Below are positions 49,100 through 57,037 of a DNA stretch of 64,000 bases, piece after piece (the first letter of the stretch is position 1; every line of letters starts with the position of its first letter). Position numbers and translations under genes: made by a program. This DNA comes from Micromonospora eburnea (GTDB taxonomy: Bacteria > Actinomycetota > Actinomycetes > Mycobacteriales > Micromonosporaceae). The notes below the pieces were generated by a model. It saw only the letters and a program-made list of their open reading frames with translations. It was not told the origin of the DNA and did not search any database. The stretch is from assembly GCF_900090225.1 (NCBI RefSeq), contig NZ_FMHY01000002.1:2728001-2792000 (forward strand). The letters run 5' to 3'.

Positions 49100-50344
49100 C
49101 TAGGACGCGGGGCCGGGCAGCGGCTGGCGCGGCCAGTCCAACGCCCTCGCGCCGTACACCGCGGTCTGTAGCGTGAACCGGTCACGCGGGTCGTTCGGGT
49201 CGTATCCGCTGAGCGCCCTGATCCGGTCCAGCCGGTAGGTGACCGTGCGGACGGACACGTGCAACCGGCGGGCGGCGTCGGTGGCGACCCCGCCGGCGGC
49301 GAAGTACGCGTCCAGGGTGTCCAGCAACGGCTGGGCCCCGCCACGGGCGTGACGCAGCGGGCTGAGCGCCGCCTGGACGAGATCCACGATGGCGGGCTGG
49401 TCCCGTAACAGGACTCGATAGACGAGCAGGTCGCGGGCGTCGATGACGGGCGCGTCGGCGTTGAGCCGCTGCGCCGTCGTCAACGCCTCGCGGGCCTCCT
49501 CATAGGAACGGGCGATGCCGTACAGGCCGGGGTGCGGGCGGCCGACCGCCACCTGCCACGGGCCGCCTCGCGGCAGGCGGTCCAGCTCGGCGTGCATCAG
49601 TCGCCCGAGGTCGCCGGAGGCCTCGCGCCCGCGTACGCCCCGTTCGGACGTGACCGTGTCGGCGGGCGCGATCACCACGAGCAGCCCCTCCTTCGTCGCC
49701 ACCAGCACGTCGCGGTCACCGAGCCGGTCGAAGATGACGCCTTCCAACGCGCTGATCGCCGCGTCAGTGTCCGGGAGACGCCGGCGCGGTGCGGCCAGCG
49801 CCACCTGGTGCACCCGGGCCAGGTCCAGGCCGAACGGCTCGGCGCGTTCCACCAGGCCACCCAGGTCGGAGTCGCCGCGCAGCAGGTCGTCGACGAGTTC
49901 CCGGCGCAGCGTCTCCTCCCGCCGCACCAGCTCCCGGCGGGCCTGCGCGTAGCCGTCGGCGAGGGTGGCCACCGCGCTGTCGACGACGTGCAGCACCGCC
50001 TCGGCCGAGGCGCGCACCACCTCGCTGTCGGTGGAGCTGGTCAACTGGGGTAGCTGCTGCCACAGCCGCCTGGCCGCCGACAGGTACAGCCGCACCGCCC
50101 GCCCCGCCGAGACGCCCTGCTCGGCGGCGCGCCGCCCCAGTACGCCCACGGCGTCGAGTTCGGCGCGCCGGGGTCGGCGCCCGGTGACCGCCGCCTCGGC
50201 GAGCAGCCACAGGTAGTCACCGAGCAGATCCACCGGCACCCCACCGGCGTCGGCGCTGGCGGCACGGGCGATCGCCGCCAGGCACGCGTCCCGCTCCGAC
50301 CCGGCCAAATGGCCCCGGCCGGTCCGCCGGCCACCACCGGTCAT
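49100..50344 (-). CDS. PucR/CdaR-family transcriptional regulator
   Basis: 414 residues. An N-terminal helical region, a GGDEF-like degenerate middle domain, and the C-terminal PucR helix-turn-helix (LLDTLDAYFAAGGVATDAARRLHVSVRTVTYRLDRI, recognisable by HVSVRTVTYRLDRI) at residues 350-385. ATG 50344 follows GGAGGAGGAG with 8-nt spacing; an in-frame start 8 codons earlier overlaps that ribosome site. Such regulators control purine, amino acid or sugar-acid catabolism genes; no target is obvious here. Convergent with the KhtT-like gene, 14 nt apart. Confidence 0.87.
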   Translation of the reverse strand: MTGGGRRTGRGHLAGSERDACLAAIARAASADAGGVPVDLLGDYLWLLAEAAVTGRRPRRAELDAVGVLGRRAAEQGVSAGRAVRLYLSAARRLWQQLPQLTSSTDSEVVRASAEAVLHVVDSAVATLADGYAQARRELVRREETLRRELVDDLLRGDSDLGGLVERAEPFGLDLARVHQVALAAPRRRLPDTDAAISALEGVIFDRLGDRDVLVATKEGLLVVIAPADTVTSERGVRGREASGDLGRLMHAELDRLPRGGPWQVAVGRPHPGLYGIARSYEEAREALTTAQRLNADAPVIDARDLLVYRVLLRDQPAIVDLVQAALSPLRHARGGAQPLLDTLDAYFAAGGVATDAARRLHVSVRTVTYRLDRIRALSGYDPNDPRDRFTLQTAVYGARALDWPRQPLPGPAS

Positions 50345-50402
50345 CGCCTCGGCTCCTCCTCCGACCATGGCCGGCGTTGGCTGCCGAACCGATCCGGTCA
50401 GC

Positions 50403-51479
50403 CTATCGAGGCGAGTCGCCCCGCGACGCGCCCCGACGCCGGCCCGTCCTCGCGGCCCCGGCCGGCGAGTCCGCGCCGCGGCGTGCCCCGTCTCCGAGGT
50501 CTGGCACGGGCCAACCGAGGGCGGCTTCGCCGAGGGGCGTACGCCGATAGCGGATCTCGTGCCGGTGCCGCTCCCCGACGACGAATCCGGCGTCGCGCAG
50601 CACCGACAAGTGCTCGGACACCGTCCCGGCTGCCAGCGCGTGGCGGTGGGCCAGTGTCGTCGTGCTGGCCGGCTCGTCGAGGCTGAGCAGCAGCGCCGCC
50701 CGGGTTCTGCCGATCAACCGGCCCAGAGCCGTCTGCCGATCGGTGGAGAAGGGCTGCCAGAGCGTGCCGAGCCCGCGCGCCGGATAGATCACGGTGGGTT
50801 GCCACGGCGGGTCCACGATGACGACGACCTGATCCCACTTGAAGGCGCTGGGCACCAGGGCAAGCCCCTCGCCGCGCAGATCGCGATGCTCGTCGTCGCC
50901 GTACTCGCGGGTCAGCAGGCCGTTGTGCCAACGCAGTCGGGGATGGAGCTCGGCGAACAACCGGTCCAGGCCGCCTTCGGCGAGACGTCGGGTCTGAAAG
51001 CTCACATCGGCGTCAAGCAACCCGCGTACCTGCGGCCAGACCGGTTGGACCAAGACCTCCCATGCCTGCTTCACGAGGGAGACCAGCGTCTGGAGAACAG
51101 CGGCCGGGTCGCCCAGCAGGAGCCGTCCGGTCGCTGACTCGGCCGCCCCCGGGGTGTCCGCCAGTGACCGGCGCACCTCTGCGCGTACCCGATCATGGTC
51201 GGTGGCCGCCACGGCCGCGAGCTCGTCCTCGAACCTGGCGTGTGGGCTGACGGGCGGCGGTGAGAGGAAGTCGGGGGTGTAACCGCGACGCGGCTGGAGC
51301 AGGGCGATCGGCCGCAGGTCGAGTGCCCGCCTGTCGAGGGTGTCGAGCCACCGACGGTGGGGACCGACGCCTTCGCGCGGAGAGAGCAGGCGTATCGCGG
51401 ACAGCGTCTCGAGCACGGGTGAGATGGCGAACCGGCAGCGCAGCAGGTCGGCGGGGCTGAACCGCAGCGTGACCGCCAT
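50403..51479 (-). CDS. ArsR-type winged-helix regulator (DUF5937-like), paralogue of 45321-46328
   Basis: 358 residues with the same build as the regulator at 45 kb: N-terminal LRFSPADLLRCRFAISPVLETLSAIRL, the VWPQVRGLLDADVSFQTRRLAEGGL segment, YPARGLGTLW, and the C-terminal winged helix STTTLAHRHALAAGTVSEHLSVLRDAGFV. A disordered Arg/Gly-rich tail follows. G-rich ribosome site before ATG 51479. A 22-bp palindrome lies 24-45 bp upstream of the start, in the region shared with the divergent TPR gene, so autoregulation and control of that gene are likely. Confidence 0.82.
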   Translation of the reverse strand: MAVTLRFSPADLLRCRFAISPVLETLSAIRLLSPREGVGPHRRWLDTLDRRALDLRPIALLQPRRGYTPDFLSPPPVSPHARFEDELAAVAATDHDRVRAEVRRSLADTPGAAESATGRLLLGDPAAVLQTLVSLVKQAWEVLVQPVWPQVRGLLDADVSFQTRRLAEGGLDRLFAELHPRLRWHNGLLTREYGDDEHRDLRGEGLALVPSAFKWDQVVVIVDPPWQPTVIYPARGLGTLWQPFSTDRQTALGRLIGRTRAALLLSLDEPASTTTLAHRHALAAGTVSEHLSVLRDAGFVVGERHRHEIRYRRTPLGEAALGWPVPDLGDGARRGADSPAGAARTGRRRGASRGDSPR

Positions 51480-51502
51480 CCGCCCCCCTTTCTGAGGAGA
51501 AG

Positions 51503-51524
51503 TGATTCGGCGGTTGCCGAATCA
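51503..51524. promoter_or_regulatory. Palindromic operator between the ArsR-type and TPR genes
   Basis: TGATTCGGC (51503-51511) and GCCGAATCA (51516-51524) are perfect 9-bp arms around GGTT. It is in the 113-bp divergent promoter region. The symmetry and position fit the binding site of the adjacent winged-helix dimer. Confidence 0.65.
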
Positions 51525-51592
51525 CTGGCGGCGACGGTATCAGTGATCGCAGAGTTCTCCCGTCCGAGCCGACGATCATGAGGAGGACCAAG

Positions 51593-52099
51593 ATGAACCC
51601 GAACGCCGAGTGGGAGCAGCGCAGCGCGGACCTGTGGGCTGCCTTCAACGCGGCGCCCGACGACTGGGACGAAGCGGAGTTCCGTGAGCGGGTCGACGCC
51701 CTCGCCGACGAGTTGGGGCCGGATCATCCGGTGGCGGCGTTCGAGCGGGCCTGCGCCTGGGACTCGACCGGTCATTCGGACAAGGCGGTTCCGCTCTACC
51801 GCAAGGCGCTGGAGCTGGGCATCGACGGCATCCGCCGGCGGCGTTCGGTGATCCAGATGTCCAGTTCGCTGCGGAACATGGGTCAGCCCGAGGAGAGCGT
51901 ACGGCTGCTGACCGAGGAGCGCGAGCGCAGCCGCGACGAGCTCGACGACGCGGTCAGCGCGACGCTCGCGTTGGCGCTGACCAGCGTCGGGCGGGAGCGG
52001 GAGGCGGTGTCGATCGCCGTCGGGGCGCTCGCCAAGCACCTGCCGCGCTACCAGCGGTCAATGGCCAACTACGCCCGGCTCCTGGTCGCGCCCGACTGA
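51593..52099 (+). CDS. Tetratricopeptide-repeat protein
   Basis: 168 residues, all helical. TPR-like units are seen in HPVAAFERACAWDSTGHSDKAVPLYRKALELG, QMSSSLRNMGQPEESVRLLTEE and TLALALTSVGREREAVSIAVGAL (for example GHSDKAVPLYRKALELG). Cytoplasmic, no catalytic motifs; a protein-interaction role is usual. ATG 51593 is 6 nt after GAGGAGG; an upstream ATG at 51578 overlaps that site. Divergent from the ArsR-type regulator and probably its target, given the shared palindrome. Confidence 0.82.
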   Translation: MNPNAEWEQRSADLWAAFNAAPDDWDEAEFRERVDALADELGPDHPVAAFERACAWDSTGHSDKAVPLYRKALELGIDGIRRRRSVIQMSSSLRNMGQPEESVRLLTEERERSRDELDDAVSATLALALTSVGREREAVSIAVGALAKHLPRYQRSMANYARLLVAPD

Positions 52100-52108
52100 G
52101 CGAGGTGA

Positions 52109-52825
52109 TCATCGGCTCAGAGCGTCAGTGGCGGATGCCGGTCCTGGACCGCCCGCCGGGCGTCGCCAGATGGCCTCCCACTGCGTCCACTGCCCGGTCC
52201 CGGGGGGCGTCCGCTCGGTGCGGTGTGGCCGGAGCGGAAGCACCGGTGCCCACCCCTCGAAGAGCCGGTCCAGCTCGCCCCGGCTGAAGAAGTGGATGTC
52301 GAGGCCGCGCTTCGGCCCCGCTGTGTAGCGCACCGTGAATCCGCCGTCGGGGGCCTGCTCGACCACCTCGTGCGCCGGCCACACGTCCGTGCCGACCGCG
52401 TTGACCCGCACGCACATCACCCCGCCCGAGGCGACCCGGCGCTGGGCCGCGCGGACCTGCCGGTGCGCCTGGTCGCGATCGCCGTGCTGGAAGACCTGGA
52501 TGCCGATCACCAGCGGCCACACCGTCCGGGCGGGCAGCGAGTCCAGGTCGCCGTGGCGCAGCCGTGCGGCCCGGTCCGGTCGCCGGTCCGCGAGCTGGCG
52601 GACCGCCTCGGCGGAGATGTCCAGGCCGAGCAGGTCGAGCCCGCCGTCCACCAGGGGCAGCAGGTTGCGCCCGTTACCGCAGCCCACGTAGAGGCCGTCC
52701 GTCGCCCCGTCCCGGCGGGCGGCGGCGAGGATGTCGGCGACGAAGGCAACCGGCGGCTCGTCCTGGTACCGGCCGCGCCGGTACTCGTCGTTCCAGACGT
52801 CGGCGGCGGATCGGGGGGCGCTCAT
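52109..52825 (-). CDS. Class I SAM-dependent methyltransferase
   Basis: 238 residues. Motif I is LYVGCGNGRNLLPLVDGG near residue 45 and motif post-I is LDLLGLDIS; the acidic residue is in DIS, and HGDLDSLP follows. The N-terminus VWNDEYRRGRYQDEPPVAFV resembles tellurite-resistance/thiol-methyltransferase-like proteins. The substrate is unknown. The minus-strand start ATG 52825 has CAGAGT 6 nt upstream and no clear Shine-Dalgarno site, so it may be leaderless. Convergent with the TPR gene, 9 nt apart. Confidence 0.83.
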   Translation of the reverse strand: MSAPRSAADVWNDEYRRGRYQDEPPVAFVADILAAARRDGATDGLYVGCGNGRNLLPLVDGGLDLLGLDISAEAVRQLADRRPDRAARLRHGDLDSLPARTVWPLVIGIQVFQHGDRDQAHRQVRAAQRRVASGGVMCVRVNAVGTDVWPAHEVVEQAPDGGFTVRYTAGPKRGLDIHFFSRGELDRLFEGWAPVLPLRPHRTERTPPGTGQWTQWEAIWRRPAGGPGPASATDALSR

Positions 52826-52926
52826 TCGGCAACTCTGCCAGAGTCGGGCGCGGGCGCGCAGGCCCGAACGTCGCGGGACCCCGCCGCCGTTCCGACGGCG
52901 CCGGGTGCCCGCGACGAGACAACGCG

Positions 52927-53523
52927 CTACGGCCGGGCCGGCGGGGGTGCGGGTCGGGCGCGCAGGTGGGCGCGTTCGCCCTGCTGGCCGAAGAGGCTGA
53001 GGAACTCCACCGGTTCGCCGTCGGCGGCGCCGAACCAGTGCGGTACGCGGGTGTCGAACTCGGCCGCCTCGCCGGGGGACAGCACCAGGTCATGGTCGCC
53101 GAGGATGAGCCGCAGCCGTCCGTTGAGGACGTAGACCCACTCGTAGCCCTCGTGGGTCTTCAGGTCGGGCTCGCGCCGCCGGCCGTCGGCCGGGATCACC
53201 AGTTTGTAGGCCTGAATGCCGCCGGCCCGGCGGGTCAGCGGCAACATGGTCATGCCGTGGCGGGTGACCGGGCGCAGGTGGATACGCGGGTCGCCGGTGG
53301 GCGGGGCGTCGACGAGTTCGTCGAGCGTGACGCCGTGGGCCCTGGCCAGGGGGAGCAGGAGCTCCAGGGTTGGCCGGCGGGTGCCGGACTCCAGCCGGGA
53401 CAGGGTGCTCACCGAGATGCCGGTCGCCGCCGACAGGTCGGCCAGCGTGGTGTTGCGCTGCCGGCGCAGCGCGCGCAGCCGGGGGCCGACGGTGGTGAGC
53501 GCCCGGTCGAGATCGTTGTCCAC
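52927..53523 (-). CDS. XRE-family regulator with C-terminal cupin domain
   Basis: 198 residues. Helix-turn-helix LRALRRQRNTTLADLSAATGISVSTLSRLESG at residues 15-45 (core TLADLSAATGISVSTLSRLE) and a cupin domain with HEGYEWVYVLNGRLRLILGDH and PGEAAEFDTRVPHWFG. SutR/PuuR-type regulators share this layout. GTG 53523 is favoured: it lies 6 nt after a CAAACT hexamer and has no Shine-Dalgarno site. The palindrome TTGCC/GGCAA overlaps that promoter. Divergent from the thioredoxin-reductase-like gene, which it may control. Confidence 0.87.
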   Translation of the reverse strand: MDNDLDRALTTVGPRLRALRRQRNTTLADLSAATGISVSTLSRLESGTRRPTLELLLPLARAHGVTLDELVDAPPTGDPRIHLRPVTRHGMTMLPLTRRAGGIQAYKLVIPADGRRREPDLKTHEGYEWVYVLNGRLRLILGDHDLVLSPGEAAEFDTRVPHWFGAADGEPVEFLSLFGQQGERAHLRARPAPPPARP

Positions 53524-53532
53524 CCCACCAGT

Positions 53533-53547
53533 TTGCCAGAACGGCAA
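53533..53547. promoter_or_regulatory. Palindromic operator in the XRE / oxidoreductase divergent promoter
   Basis: TTGCC (53533-53537) and GGCAA (53543-53547) form an inverted repeat with a 5-bp spacer. On the minus strand it abuts the -10-like CAAACT of the XRE gene, so binding would block the regulator's own promoter. Confidence 0.5.
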
Positions 53548-53602
53548 GAGAGTTTGCTGATCCCTCCGAGTGCCCGGATGGTTGTGCCCGGAGGTGGTCA
53601 GG

Positions 53603-54619
53603 ATGACCGAGCAGCTCAGGGAGAGCTACGACGTGGTGGTGATCGGCGGGGGCGCCGCGGGGCTGAGCGGCGCGTTGACGCTGGCGCGGGCCCGCCGGTC
53701 GGTGCTGGTGGTCGACGCCGGCGCCCCGCGCAACGCCCCGGCCGACGGGGTGCACGGGTTGCTGGCCCGGGAGGGGATCCACCCGACCGAGCTGCTGGAG
53801 CGCGGCCGGGCGGAGGTGCGCGGCTACGGCGGCCAGGTGATCCACCGCGAGGTCGGCGCCGCGACGCGCGACGGTGACGGGCTCGCGGTGACGCTGACCG
53901 ACGGCCGGGCGGTGCGGGCGCGCCGGTTGCTGGTGACCAGCGGGCTGGCGGACGAACTGCCGGACGTGCCGGGACTGCGGGACCGGTGGGGGCGGGAGGT
54001 GATCCATTGCCCGTACTGCCACGGGTGGGAGGTCCGGGACCGGGCCATCGGGGTGCTGGCCAGCGGGCCGCTGTCGGTGCATCAGGCGTTGCTGTTCCGG
54101 CAGTGGAGCGACGACATCGTCTTCTTCGCCCACGCCGCCAGGCCGACGGCGGAGCAGGCGGAGCAGCTGGCCGTCCGTGGCATCCGGGTGGTGGACGGCG
54201 AGGTGGCAGCCCTGGAGATCGTCGAGGACCGGCTGACGGGCGTACGGCTGCGCGACGGCCAGCTGGTCCGCCGTGAGGCCCTGGCAGTGGCCACGCGCAT
54301 GGTGGCGCGCGCCGGTTTCCTGGCCCCGCTCGGGCTGCGGCCGGCGGCACACCCCTCCGGCCTGGGCGAGCACATCCCGGCGGACGCCACCGGCCGTACC
54401 GAGGTGCCCGGGGTGTGGGTCGCGGGCAACGTGACCGACCTGGCCGCCCAGGTCGGCGGCGCCGCCGCGGCCGGCACCGTGGCGGCGGCGGCGATCAACG
54501 CCGACCTGGTCGCCGAGGAGACCCGGCAGGCGGTGGCCGCCTACCGGGATCCGTTCTCGCCCGTGTCCGAGGCGCAAGTCAGCGAGCTGGTGGCGGGTGA
54601 CCGCCGCCACGGCTGGTGA
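53603..54619 (+). CDS. Thioredoxin-reductase-like FAD/NAD(P)-dependent oxidoreductase
   Basis: 338 residues. FAD motif VVVIGGGAAGLSGALTLAR near residue 12, redox-active CPYC in EVIHCPYCHGWEV near residue 137, and the C-terminal GVWVAGNVTDLAAQVGGAAAAG. The central NAD(P) motif GxGxxA appears changed (GVLASGPLSVHQ), so it may not use NADPH as standard TrxB does; low-Mr enzymes of the holomycin/gliotoxin dithiol-oxidase type share this style. ATG 53603 is preceded by GGAGGTGG. Divergent from the XRE-cupin regulator. A strong terminator follows. Confidence 0.83.
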   Translation: MTEQLRESYDVVVIGGGAAGLSGALTLARARRSVLVVDAGAPRNAPADGVHGLLAREGIHPTELLERGRAEVRGYGGQVIHREVGAATRDGDGLAVTLTDGRAVRARRLLVTSGLADELPDVPGLRDRWGREVIHCPYCHGWEVRDRAIGVLASGPLSVHQALLFRQWSDDIVFFAHAARPTAEQAEQLAVRGIRVVDGEVAALEIVEDRLTGVRLRDGQLVRREALAVATRMVARAGFLAPLGLRPAAHPSGLGEHIPADATGRTEVPGVWVAGNVTDLAAQVGGAAAAGTVAAAAINADLVAEETRQAVAAYRDPFSPVSEAQVSELVAGDRRHGW

Positions 54620-54739
54620 GTCAGGAGGAAGAACGGCCCGCCGCCTCGGTTCGGCGTCGCCCTGGGACGGCGGCCGGCTGGTCCACCGGGCAGCAACGAC
54701 GAGTTCCGGACCGGTGCCGGACGCGCGGGCCCGACCTCG

Positions 54740-54777
54740 GCCGGAGGGCTGGCCGGCTACCCGGCCGGCCCTCCGGC
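54740..54777. terminator. Bidirectional terminator hairpin
   Basis: 54740-54756 pairs with 54761-54777: 17 bp, one G.T wobble, loop CTAC. The stem core is GCCGGAGGG/CCCTCCGGC. It lies between convergent genes (oxidoreductase ends 54619, GH16 ends 54809), so it can serve both. Confidence 0.75.
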
Positions 54778-54808
54778 GGTCACCGGGCCGGGCCCGGTGC
54801 GGCGCGGC

Positions 54809-56044
54809 TCAGCGTCGCCACTTCTGGTTCGCCCCACCGGTGCAATCCCAGATCTGGAGACGGGTGCCGTCGGCGGAGCTGACGTTGGTGGCGTCCAGGC
54901 ACTTGTTGGACTGCGGGTTGACGATGTCGCCGGCCGAGGTGAACACCCAGCGCTGGGCGCCGGTGCCGTTGCAGTCGTAGAGCTGCACCTTGGCCCCGTT
55001 GGCGGTCGAGCCGCCCGTGACGTCCATGCACTTGCCGAGGGCGCGTACCGAACCGTCGGCGTTCCAGCTCCAGCGCTGCGCGGCGGTGTCGTTGCAGGTC
55101 CAGAGCTGGATCGGCGTCCCGTTGGCGGTGTTGGCGCTGGCGACGTCCACGCACTTGTTGCCGTATCCGACGATCTGGCCGCCGGTGCCGTCACCGCCGC
55201 TGTCCCAGGCCTGGACCCGGACGTAGTCGACGACCATCGTCTGCGGGAAGACCGTGCTGCCGTCCGGTGAGCCGGGCCAGTTGCCACCCACCGCCACGTT
55301 CATGATCATAAAGAACGGGTGGTCGAAGACCCATCGGTTGCCGCCCGCGTCCGCCGGGGTCTTGCGGGAGTACGCCACACCGTCGAGGTACCAGGTGACG
55401 GAGTCGGGCGCCCAGTCGACGGCGTAGGTGTGGAAGGCGTCGGCGAGGGCCTGGCCACCGGGCAGCGAGGTCTGACCGGTCAGCGGGTTGCCGCCGGAGT
55501 AGCCCGGCCCGTGCAGGCTGCCGTGCACGGTGGACGGTTCGCGGCCGATGTTCTCCATGATGTCGATCTCGCCGCTGTTGGGCCACGGGTTGGTGGCGAT
55601 GTCGTTGCCCAGCATCCAGAACGCCGGCCAGATCCCCTGACCCCGGGGAATCTTGATCCGTGCCTCGAACCGGCCGTACGCCTGGGTGAAGGTGCTGGCG
55701 GTCAGCAGCCGCGCCGAGGTGTACTGGCAGCTGCCGTACCAGCAGGAGTAGCCGGACGGGTTCTCCCGGCGGGCGGTGATCACCAGGTTTCCGTTGCCGT
55801 CGAGGGCGGCGTTGCGGGTGTTCGAGGTGTAGTACTGCAGCTCGTTGTTGCCCCAGCCGCCGCCGCCGATGTCGTAGCGCCACTTGCCGGCGTCCGGCGG
55901 CGCGCCGGCCGGCCCGTTGAAATCATCGGACCAGGTGACCGCGCCAGGTGCCGCCAGGGCGGGCGTGCTCGTGGTCGCCGTGAACGCCACCGTGAGGCCC
56001 ACGCTCGCGAGGGCCACGGCGGCGATGGTGCGGATACTGCGCAC
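54809..56044 (-). CDS. Secreted GH16 beta-glucanase with ricin-type lectin domain
   Basis: 411 residues. A signal peptide (TIAAVALASVGLTVAFTATT) precedes a GH16 domain with the catalytic ExDxxE motif in SGEIDIMENIGRE near residue 150, the usual laminarinase (beta-1,3-glucanase) form, and YAVDWAPDSVTWYLDG. The last 125 residues form a ricin-B/CBM13 trefoil with QLWTCNDTAAQRW, QLYDCNGTGAQRW and QIWDCTGGANQKW, the three QxW repeats. GTG 56044 is preceded by GGGGAGG. Upstream is an A+T-rich promoter block and a CebR-like palindrome, pointing to sugar control. Confidence 0.9.
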   Translation of the reverse strand: MRSIRTIAAVALASVGLTVAFTATTSTPALAAPGAVTWSDDFNGPAGAPPDAGKWRYDIGGGGWGNNELQYYTSNTRNAALDGNGNLVITARRENPSGYSCWYGSCQYTSARLLTASTFTQAYGRFEARIKIPRGQGIWPAFWMLGNDIATNPWPNSGEIDIMENIGREPSTVHGSLHGPGYSGGNPLTGQTSLPGGQALADAFHTYAVDWAPDSVTWYLDGVAYSRKTPADAGGNRWVFDHPFFMIMNVAVGGNWPGSPDGSTVFPQTMVVDYVRVQAWDSGGDGTGGQIVGYGNKCVDVASANTANGTPIQLWTCNDTAAQRWSWNADGSVRALGKCMDVTGGSTANGAKVQLYDCNGTGAQRWVFTSAGDIVNPQSNKCLDATNVSSADGTRLQIWDCTGGANQKWRR

Positions 56045-56426
56045 AGATGCCTCCCCATGGTCGGTCGTCCCGCCTCGACACGACCCGGCGGGCCGAACAG
56101 TTAACAAACCATAAAAATAGACATCTTTAAAGCTATGAATGAAGGTGTCGGGTGTCAAGAGAGCGCTCCCCGGTGGGGCAGCGGGGGTGCCGCCCGCCCG
56201 GCGGAGGCCATGGGTGGAGCCCTTCCCGGGTGCGGCATCCGCATTCGAGGTCGGTTTCGGGCAAGCGATGGGGGCGTCCGGGTTTGCGGCGGCGCGGCGT
56301 GTTCCGGGAGGAGGCCGGCCGGCCGTCGGCGTGAGATCACCGGCGACTCAGGTCAAAGGCGGTCGCCGAACATGCCCGGGCCGGCCGGTCGAACGCGTTC
56401 CGGGAAGGGCCGGCGTGGCGGCCGGC
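56045..56426. promoter_or_regulatory. GH16 upstream region with CebR-like operator
   Basis: 56158-56171 reads AGAGAGCGCTCCCC, matching 11 of 14 positions of the CebR (LacI-family) operator TGGGAGCGCTCCCA, with palindromic core GAGCGCTC (56161-56168). It lies about 115 bp upstream of the GH16 start. An unusually A+T-rich stretch (56098-56142) between them is a promoter candidate. The rest, up to the smpB stop at 56427, shows nothing I can assign. Confidence 0.5.
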
Positions 56427-56912
56427 TCAGCGAACCTGGTGGCGTCCCTTGAGGCGGCGGCCCAACTCGCGGGCGATCTCCCGGTTGGCGTCCCGCTCGG
56501 CGAGGGCCTGCCGCTTGTCGTACGACTTCTTGCCCTTCGCCAGGCCCAGCTCGACCTTCGCCCAGCCGTTGGAGAAGTACATCGACAGTGGCACCAGGGT
56601 CAGGCCGCTCTCGCGCAGCTTCTCCAGGATCCGGGCGATCTCCACCCGGTGCAGCAGCAGCTTGCGGGTGCGCCGGGGCGCGTGGTTGGTCCACGTGCCG
56701 TAGCCGTACTCGGCGATGTGCAGGCCGTACAGCATGATCTCGCCGTCGCGCTCCTGGGCGAACGCGTCGACCAGTGAGACCCGCCCCTCGCGCAGCGATT
56801 TCACCTCGGTGCCGGCCAGCACGATTCCGGCCTCGTACGTCTTGAGGATGGTGTAGTCGTGCCGCGCCTTCTTGTTGGAGGCGACGAGCTTTCGCCCGTT
56901 CTCCCTGGCCAC
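56427..56912 (-). CDS. smpB: SsrA (tmRNA)-binding protein SmpB
   Basis: 161 residues, normal length. Starts [20 protein letters not shown]; the core [48 protein letters not shown] (recognisable by [13 protein letters not shown]) and the basic C-terminal tail [20 protein letters not shown] are all conserved. It brings tmRNA to stalled ribosomes for trans-translation. GTG 56912 is preceded by GGGAGGTGG. I found no ssrA gene next to it in the window. It sits between two secreted glycoside hydrolase genes on the same strand. Confidence 0.95.
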   Translation of the reverse strand: MARENGRKLVASNKKARHDYTILKTYEAGIVLAGTEVKSLREGRVSLVDAFAQERDGEIMLYGLHIAEYGYGTWTNHAPRRTRKLLLHRVEIARILEKLRESGLTLVPLSMYFSNGWAKVELGLAKGKKSYDKRQALAERDANREIARELGRRLKGRHQVR

Positions 56913-57001
56913 GCCCACCTCCCGCTTGTCGACGGGGAGCAGGATACCCGGCTGACCCGGGACCGGTGGCTTCGAACACCAGGCTCTGTCCGCAGCGGGG
57001 A

Positions 57002-57032
57002 GGGCCTGGCCGCCCGGGTGACGGCCAGGCCC
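57002..57032 (-). terminator. Terminator hairpin of the GH62 gene
   Basis: GGGCCTGGCCG (57002-57012) pairs with CGGCCAGGCCC (57022-57032), 11 bp with a 9-nt loop, starting 5 nt beyond the GH62 stop on the minus strand. It separates GH62 from smpB. Confidence 0.7.
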
Positions 57033-57037
57033 CCGGG

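Noticed and set aside
56045..56426. tmRNA (ssrA) gene beside smpB
   Set aside because: I looked on both strands for the tRNA-like ends and the tag-peptide frame and found neither in the flanks of smpB.
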